Assembly (NCBI GenBank): GCA_029448655.1
Contig: JACCLO010000004.1
Coordinates: 3,596,001 to 3,660,000 of the forward strand
DNA from: Wolfiporia cocos
Lineage: Eukaryota; Basidiomycota; Agaricomycetes; Polyporales; Phaeolaceae
Length of the DNA: 64,000 nt
Direction: 5' to 3'
Shown here: one piece after another, positions 56,716 through 64,000 of the stretch
Layout of the letters: each line of letters begins with the position of its first letter
How positions within the stretch are numbered: position 1 is the first letter of the stretch
Notes under the pieces: generated by a model
Databases searched by the model: none
What the model saw: the letters and a program-made list of their open reading frames with translations, nothing else
Told to the model about the DNA's origin: nothing
Made by a program: the position numbers and the translations under genes

Positions 56716-59560
56716 ATGGCTGCAACGAGGGAACAGCCGCTATCCATTGAGAGCCTTCTGCAGAAGCAAAAGGAGGAGAAGGAGGCCTCCTCGAAGGTAT
56801 GCAGAGTGTCGATCCATAGCTATCCGGAGACGGCGTGCTGAGTTCTGCCCTACAGCCCAGATTCCTGACAAAGGAGCAGCGTGCCAAGCTGGCCATCGAG
56901 AAGCGAGCACAGGAGATAAAGGAACAGCACGAGAAGGAGGAGCAGGCGCGACACGATCGCGAGCGACTCGAGCGCGAGGCCGATGAGATTCGGCAGAGAG
57001 AGCGCGAACGCGAGCGTGCAAGCAGATATGGCGGTAGCGGACGATGTCAGTACCAGAGCTTCGCGCTGTACTTTCCACTGCGCTTACTAACAATCTGTCT
57101 GCGCAGATGATGACAGGTACGACAGAGATAGGGACAGGGAAAGCAGGTATGGGCGGAGAGACAGAGACAGAGATCGGGACCGGCGACCGCAGGACGACAG
57201 AAGGAGTGGATCGTTCCAGGGTGTCCCAACAGCTCCTCGGGCAGAGCGCGGCAAGGCACCGCCCACCGGTCCCGCTGCAGGCGCCCCATCATCCTCCATG
57301 CCCCCGCCTCCTCCTCCCGGCGCCGCTTCTGGCAGCACATCCATCTCAGCCGCATCCGAGCCGTACGTGCCGCCCATGACAGAGAATGAGATTAGTGCGA
57401 TTCGCTCGCGCTACCTTGGCGTTGACAAGAAAAAGCGCAAGATACGCAAGATGAACGACCGCAAGTTCGTGTTCGACTGGGACGAGCAGGACGACACATA
57501 CAATGCGGAGACGCCCGGCGCGGTCGGCAGCCAGCGCCAAGGCGCGCAGATCATGTTCGGGCGCGGGCATATTGCAGGGATGGATGATGGTGGTGGTGTC
57601 GTGCCTGCTGGAAGGAGAAGTAGTACGGAAGCAATGCAGCTTGCGGACCCACTGGAGAGGAGGAAGGCGGCGAAGTCGGGCTTGGATGAGAGGCACTGGA
57701 CCGAGAAGAAGCTCGAGGAGATGAAGGAGCGAGATTGGCGTATATTCAGAGAAGACTTCAGCATTGCTGCTCGAGGTAATACTGCGTGTCACATCTTCTC
57801 GTGCGTCGAAGCTCACGAGTGCGAACAGGTGGCCAGATCCCACATCCTCTGCGCTCATGGGCAGAGTCTACCATCCCACAGCAAATCCTGGATGTCATTG
57901 AGCGAATCGGTTACAAGGACCCATCGCCCATTCAACGGCAAGCGATTCCCATCGGTTTGCAGAACCGCGACATCATCGGTATCGCTGAGACCGGTACGTA
58001 TCGTGTCAGACGTTTCCAAAGTTGCCGTACTGACATGTTTCTGCAGGATCCGGTAAGACGGCTGCCTTTGTCATTCCTATGCTCTCGTTCATCTCCAAGC
58101 TGCCACTCTTCACCGACGAGAACAGACACCTCGGTCCTTACTCGCTCATTCTCGCGCCTACTCGTGAGTTGGCGCAGCAGATTGAGTCTGAGACCAAGAA
58201 GTTTGCTGGCCCACTCGGCTTCACCTGTGTATCCATCGTCGGAGGTGTACGTGCAATCGTATTGCTTAACCATCCGCCGAATACTGACGTCACCTCAGCG
58301 CGCGGTAGAAGAGCAGCAATTTAACCTTCGCGCTGGCGCGGAAATTATCATCGCAACGCCCGGTCGTCTGAAGGACGTCATCGAGCGTCACGTCATTGTG
58401 CTCTCGCAGTGCCGGTACATCGTTATGGACGAGGCCGACCGAATGGTCAACCTTGGGTTCGAGGCGGATCTCACGTTCATCCTCGACAAGCTTCCGAGCG
58501 ACACGATGGAGGGGGAGGACCAGGGCGAGCAGATGGATGTCGATGGCGAGACGATGATCAAGCGCGGTCGCACACGGGTTACGACGCTCTTCTCGGCGAC
58601 GATGCCTCCGCCTGTCGAGCGACTGGCCAAGAAATATCTCAAGCGTCCCGCGATCATCACTATCGGTGAGGCTGGACGTGCTGTAGATACTGTCGAGCAG
58701 AAGGTCGAATTCGCCAATGGAGACGAGAAGAAGAAGTGGGTGTCTTGTCTATTCTTCGAGCTGGTTGCTGAGCAACGTGCCATAGGCAGCGGATGTTGGA
58801 AATTCTCAACAGCGGAGTATACTCTGCGCCGATCATTGTCTTCGTCAACCAGAAGAAGACGGCAGACATGGTTGCGAAGGATCTCCAGCGTGCAGGGGTC
58901 CGTACTGGTTTCTCTCAAATGCTTCATTCTTGATTCGCTGATACCTGTTGCAGTGGAGCGCTGCGACACTGCACTCCGGCAAGACCCAGGAACAGCGAGA
59001 GGCAGCCTTGCAGTCGCTTCGCTCGGGCGACTCGGACATCCTCGTTGCTACCGACCTTGCTGGGCGTGGTATTGATGTCCAGGACGTCACCTTGGTTGTC
59101 AACTTCCAGATGGCGAACACAATCGAGGCATATGTGCATCGTATCGGTGCGTTCACTCACCAATGCACTGATCTCTCCCCGATATGACCGCTGACTGTCG
59201 CACCCCAGGTCGTACTGGCCGTGCTGGAAAGCAGGGAACTGCGATTACATTCTTGACAAACGATGACGACGAAGTAATGTACGTCCTCTCTCCCAGATGT
59301 ACCCTACCCTTCTTATCCCGATGACAATTGTGTGCTGACCGCTTCCTCCTTCGGCAATGTAGGTACGATCTTAGACAAGGTACCGTACCTCGTGCTATAT
59401 ATATCTCACCGGCGGCATACTGACCATACCCACTTTGTACGCAGAGATCTCAAAGAGCCCGGTGTCCAAGGTGCCTATCGAGCTTGCGAAGCACGAGTCC
59501 GCGCAACACAAGGTGTCGAAGGAAATGAAACGGAAGCGGGACGCGGAGGACCAGGGCTGA
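56716..59560 (+). CDS. PRP28: Pre-mRNA-splicing DEAD-box ATPase Prp28 (DDX23)
   Basis: This U5-snRNP-linked helicase replaces U1 with U6 at the 5' splice site. [20 protein letters not shown] is followed by a Lys/Glu/Arg-rich region with Arg-Asp/Arg-Glu dipeptides. A linker with PPPPPPG leads to [20 protein letters not shown] and [18 protein letters not shown]. The helicase core includes [20 protein letters not shown] (Q motif), AETG|SGKT (motif I, split by an intron), [14 protein letters not shown] and [37 protein letters not shown] and [13 protein letters not shown] follow. The end gives YDLRQ (a 17-nt exon, 59363-59379), [20 protein letters not shown] and [12 protein letters not shown], with the stop at 59558-59560. 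About a dozen introns. All helicase motifs are present. Confidence 0.95.
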
Positions 59561-62500
59561 GGGACCGGGAGGATCTGCTCCGCCTGGGATGGCTGCCGTC
59601 TCCGGCCGCGGAGACATGCGCGCGCTGTGGCATTGTATGAACAAACGTGCGGTGAGAGGCTGGCCTGTCATTTGCGCTCGCGACGCTCTCACCGCTCTTA
59701 CCCCGCTGTATTCTATCGTCGCTGCTCCGCCAGAGGCTCAATTGAGATGCACCCTGACGGCGCGCAGGCTCGCAGTTCGAGGAACATTTTTGGTCCGCCT
59801 GTGAGAAAATTTCTCTTTTCGCTCGAGTTTCTTCCGTTCTCTGCGCCCGGCGTTTGGATGTTCAGAACCTGCTCTTCCCGCGCGACGGGCCCGGGACGCC
59901 CGTGAGCCGATGCGAATCTGCCCGTCCGCCGTGCCGCGCCCGGATTCCCTGATCTGCGGCGGGCCCCACTGGCCGGCTCGGCGTGCTCGATCGAGTCGAT
60001 CGGCCGATTGGTGGTGCCCGACACCGTCGCATCAATCGTAGAGTTTCTGACAAACGAACCGTGTCCGGTGTATTTTTGTCAGGCACTGCCGACATGTCAT
60101 CTTCTGCAAACTAACCCCTAACATTGCATGGCACGGCGCGGCACAGCTGCGGATGCGTGGTATCTGCTGCTATCTGTGGTACGTCGATTACAGGCCGTGG
60201 AGTCATCTACCTCATAATGCAGAGCACTGCGTTGAGGTAAGCCGCGAAGTCATCTCACGTCATTGGATGGACTTGAAGGTTTGAGCAACATATGCGACAC
60301 GCTCTCACAATGCTGACGCGCATGAGAAGAGTGTACGACTTCCGAATTGCAGTGGGAAAGAACTCCGGCCTGCGGTATATTGGCTATCAGCCGTCATGGT
60401 TAGAATATCATGATGGAACGATTGTCATTCGTTGTTCGAGCATTGCTTGTGTGGTGTCAGCTGCAATCAGTGCGCCGATAATCGCAATGTTCGCATCAGC
60501 GAGTGTAAGGTGAGCCTGCGTCTCTGTGTTTGGTAGAGACTCTGTCGACCATGCACTCGTATCATTTCAGTCGTGCAGTTAGTGCGAGCTCATCGACATC
60601 AGTGGCCACACAGCATTTGATGATGGCGCGACAATCGTGATATTACCTTGATGACACCCAGCCCACAGCTCAGTTGTCCTGACCGTCGCCACTAACCGTT
60701 GTCGTGCCACTTGATGTTCTTCACAGCATAGACACATCATCTCGTCGTCACCACTCCAGATATCGAGCCACAGCCATGTGGCTGACCACTGTGCAGTGCT
60801 AACGAATCCCCAACATCGCAGCTTGCCAGTGCTCCTTTGCTCCCCCACGTGCTTCTATAGGCCCCAAAGCGCCCCGCTGGACCGGACAAGCTTAAGGATA
60901 TCTGACAGCTGCGGGGCCATTAACATCATCCGCCGAAGGCATCTCCGCAGGCCACGAGCGTCGGAGCCGTGGCCGTACGCCTCGCCCCAAGCCGCGCTAT
61001 CTATCCGCGTCACCGACTAGAGCGTCCCGCAAGTGTCAAACGCGGAACACGCGACCTTCATTCGCCAAATGACAGCATGGACCGACGCCCGGACCCGAAG
61101 TGACGTTCTTTCTCGTCCGGTAGCGGCGCGGCGCTAGTGCTCTTCCATCGTTCCGATGCAAGAGCAAGCCACACGCAAACGAACGAGCTGCGCCGCTCGA
61201 TTGCCGAGCCTCTCGGCTGTCCCTCCCCTGACCCGGGCGCGCGCCGCGGGCCATGCACAGACCATCCGCGCGAGAGCACTCGCGCGCAACGATCATTCCG
61301 AGGACAGACACCGCTGCGCGAGCCAGAGAGCGAGTGCGCAGCAGACACCCCGCGAACGGGCACCACCATCGGAAGCGGAAGCGAGGTATGGCGGGGACGC
61401 CGCGCCTGCCGCGTCCGCGCACGGATCCTTGTCCGTGTATGAACGTGCCCGTGGCCCGTGTCCGTGTCCGTGTGGAGCGATCTGCCACTAACTCTGTGTT
61501 TGTGTGGCGCCGGAGGCCCGGCCGCGCTTCTCGCGCGGTTGTCAGGCCCGCTTAGGCCGTGGAGCTGAGGCGGTGCATCGCGCCGCCACGACGAAGCAGA
61601 GTAGCGCATGTAGGAGTCTGTGCGCCGAATCTGAGGACGTGCGTCATGGGGCCACCGCACGCGGGCGTTGCCTGTCGCACGCGAATTGTCCCCATTTTAT
61701 TTTGGCGCAGCGAACGACGCGCAGAACCGCCAGTTTCGCAGAACTGTCAGTTTAATCCGGTGAATTGTGCGGCGGCAATACGACATCGAGGCAAGGCTCT
61801 GGCGGCGACCAGCACGAAGCTCAGCTCCTCGGCTCCCGCGCGCTCCCATCCCCACGCCCACGCCGCCGCGTCGTCGTCGTCGTCGTCATCGCCACTGGCC
61901 AACGCCCATCGCATCGCGACCACACTCACACACTCACGCCCACGAAAAAGCGACCCCAGAATCCCGCCGCGTGCCGCAGCCGCGCGCGTCTCGGGCTGCT
62001 GCTGTCGACCTAGGCGCACACACGTCTGCGTCATCGTCTGCGTCTGTGCGCGACACCTGGCGCCCACCGCAGGCAGACCGTAAGCATATCCTCAGCCTGT
62101 CGAATAGACGATCGCACGCTGCGGTCATCGGGCCGCGCTGCGCAGACACGCAGCGCGGCCGCGCGTCAGCGGGAGCACGGGCATGAGGTCATCGCGCGGC
62201 CGCGGACGCGGGCGACATGCGTGCTGGTCACGCGCGGCGCCTCGTATCCCCCTGCGTTCCCAGCCGTGAAGAGCGCGGCAGTGCTCCGCGCCGGGCCTAC
62301 CTCGGTGCGCGTGACGCGGGCCCTCGTCTCTGTCAGTCAGTGATGATCGTGCGTTGTGCCGTTTGCCTTTCGAGGCCGGGACGAGCAGCGGATCGCGGCC
62401 CACGGCCCACGGCCCACGGATGGGTGGGAGTAGGGGTGCGTGCTCGGGCTTCGCTTCGGGCTTGGGGCCTGGCGCTGACGTGCGGCTTCGGGCTTGAGAG

Positions 62501-64000
62501 GTGGAGAGTGGTGATAGACTCGGGTTTGGGCCTAGAGTTGGTGTTTAGACTCGGGCTTGGGACCGGGATGACTATGCGCCTCGAGGAGTAAGGATATTTA
62601 GAAGGCATGGAGCTCCGAGGCCAATGCCGGGTCTGAGCGACTGGTGCGGCGCTGGTGCGTATCTGAGTACGGCCAGTTTTCAGGATACAGGGTGCAATAG
62701 GAACAGGAGACAGGATCTAGGGTCCAAGCCACACGATACAAGGTTGGATGCATGCACGCACACACAGGACCACAGAGGGACTGAGAAAAAGCTGACAGCC
62801 CGCACGCCGGAAATAGGGCCGGCAGGTGACCGTGCGCGAGCAGGCCGGTAGACGCGATTCCCCGTTCACGCGAGGCCAGAACAGACGCTAAAGGCGTTAC
62901 GGCAGCGTCGACGGGGAAGCCCTCGCGGGCCATGGCCCAGGCTGTGCGGGAACCGTCGCTGGGTGCGGGGTAGATGCGGGGCAGCGGTGATCGCGCGCGC
63001 GCGCGCTTATGCTTCTCCCGCGCTGGGCCCGCCGCCGTCCTGCTCGGGTCGCGCGCGCGCTTGTGGGGGGGTGGGGCGGGCGTTCTGCTGTCCAGGCGGC
63101 TGTGCACGATATGGTCGGAGTATGCACGTTGACAGGATCCTGTAAGCAGCACGGGCTGGTAAAGGCCCCGGTCGTCGGCACCTCGGCGGGCACGGGAGGA
63201 AGCAGCTGGGGCGAGGCTGAAGGCTGAATACCGGAGGATGCATGTCTGCGGGACGCCAGCGGCCTGAGAGGCAAGTGAAATTCAGACGTCGGTTTAGATC
63301 GCGCCGTGCATCCCGCTGTGAAGCGTGGACGACGATGGGGGCGATACACGATGCACGGACAGCTGGTCGAACGTGCGCCGCTCGTCACGGCTGGTGGCGA
63401 ACACACGGCCAGAAGGGTGGGACGTACGGTACACACGCAGAGGGATCGTCGGAGCGCCGAGGAACTGGGATCGCGAAGCAAGGGGCGGATCGCGGATGGG
63501 TGCGTGCACATATCGTGCATCGATGGATCGTTCCATCTGCGTGTCTGCCGCAGGCGGACGGTGGGGCTGGCGGGGCGGCAAATCGCTCTGCAGGGGTGCG
63601 GCGTGTGCGTGCTGCGCTAGCGGCGGGGCTCGCGCGTAGGAGCGGTCATGCTGGCCGCGTGGGCAGGCGTCGAGATGTACAGCTCGGGGGCGAGGATAAG
63701 GATGGGCGGGCAGGAGCGGGCTTTGAGCGGCGGGGGACGAGGCCAGGTGACAGCAGCCCGCATAGGGAGGAGACTGTGGGCCTGCGCATGACAGCAGCCC
63801 GCTGGATCTGCGTTCATTTGCGGCGGCGCAATGCCCGGCGCAGATCGCAGCGGCCAGCATGCGCACGGCGGGCAGCGACAGTCGGCCGACGCGGGCAGAC
63901 GCCGATGCGGTCGGGTAGACGGCATTCTGACGTCGTCCCCACCCCCCGGGCGTCGGCAGCCACTCGCCGCCCGGACGGCGTCGGCATGCAAGATTTGTGC
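59561..64000. other. GC-rich gene-free region
   Basis: About 4.4 kb without any exon chain, signature or RNA gene that I can support. Many long open frames occur on both strands but only because the DNA is GC-rich; their products are Arg/Ala/Pro-rich and lack motifs. Visible low-complexity spots are a GTC run at about 61868-61890, degenerate TCGGGCTTGGG words at about 62440-62575 and a CG run at about 62990-63006. It could be a long regulatory region of a gene beyond the window. Confidence 0.5.
62440..62575 (+). repeat. Degenerate CGGGCTTGGG repeats
   Basis: Several imperfect copies of TCGGGCTTGGG/TCGGGTTTGGG separated by 20-40 bp. Confidence 0.55.

Noticed and set aside
61559..63991. Several open frames of 100-200 codons in the right-hand GC-rich region
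   Set aside because: Open on nearly all frames because of base composition; products are Arg/Ala/Pro-rich, with no exon chain or motif.

Overview
The window is nuclear DNA of a filamentous basidiomycete, most likely an agaricomycete (a wood-decay polypore-type fungus is my inference). The evidence is dense genes on both strands, many 45-65 nt GT-AG introns, GC-rich coding DNA, a 5S rRNA gene of basidiomycete type, and families common in Agaricomycetes such as large single-pass surface proteins and a Crinkler/RHS-like NTPase-nuclease. All gene models were spliced by eye; exon borders are given where the reading frame and a paralogue or family signature fix them.

Left part (1-17.4 kb): lineage-specific membrane genes. 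Positions 1-5.2 kb hold a local family of secreted or single-pass proteins: one intact gene (3506-5211), one gene broken by a stop codon just after its membrane helix (465-1953), and two fossil C-terminal ends (1-164 and 2472-2630). From 6.6 to 17.3 kb there are three dispersed copies of a four-helix membrane protein with seven exons and the same intron phases in every copy. They are interleaved with a type-B carboxylesterase, a lone 5S rRNA gene and a voltage-gated proton channel.

Middle (17.8-36 kb): conserved housekeeping genes. These are coproporphyrinogen III oxidase (heme; with an unexplained frame break), a FUN14-family mitochondrial protein, the rRNA methyltransferase Nop2, a SUR7/PalI-type membrane protein, an acidic Ala/Glu/Pro-rich protein, eIF2B epsilon, the proteolipid Pmp3 (with very small exons), a tail-to-tail pair from the kynurenine pathway (formamidase and kynureninase), and a plasma-membrane-type syntaxin.

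37-45 kb: two paralogous pyridoxal-reductase-like aldo-keto reductases flank a Crinkler/RHS-like gene. A 961-bp hAT-type element, with 8-bp target duplications, sits at the 3' end of that gene and supplies its present stop codon.

Right part (46-59.6 kb): asparagine synthetase, a RhoGEF, a family-16 protein methyltransferase, a 612-bp foldback element with 86-bp perfect inverted ends, an EF-hand-like protein and the spliceosomal helicase Prp28. The last 4.4 kb is GC-rich and without any gene I can support.

No plasmid, phage, CRISPR or bacterial operon feature is present.
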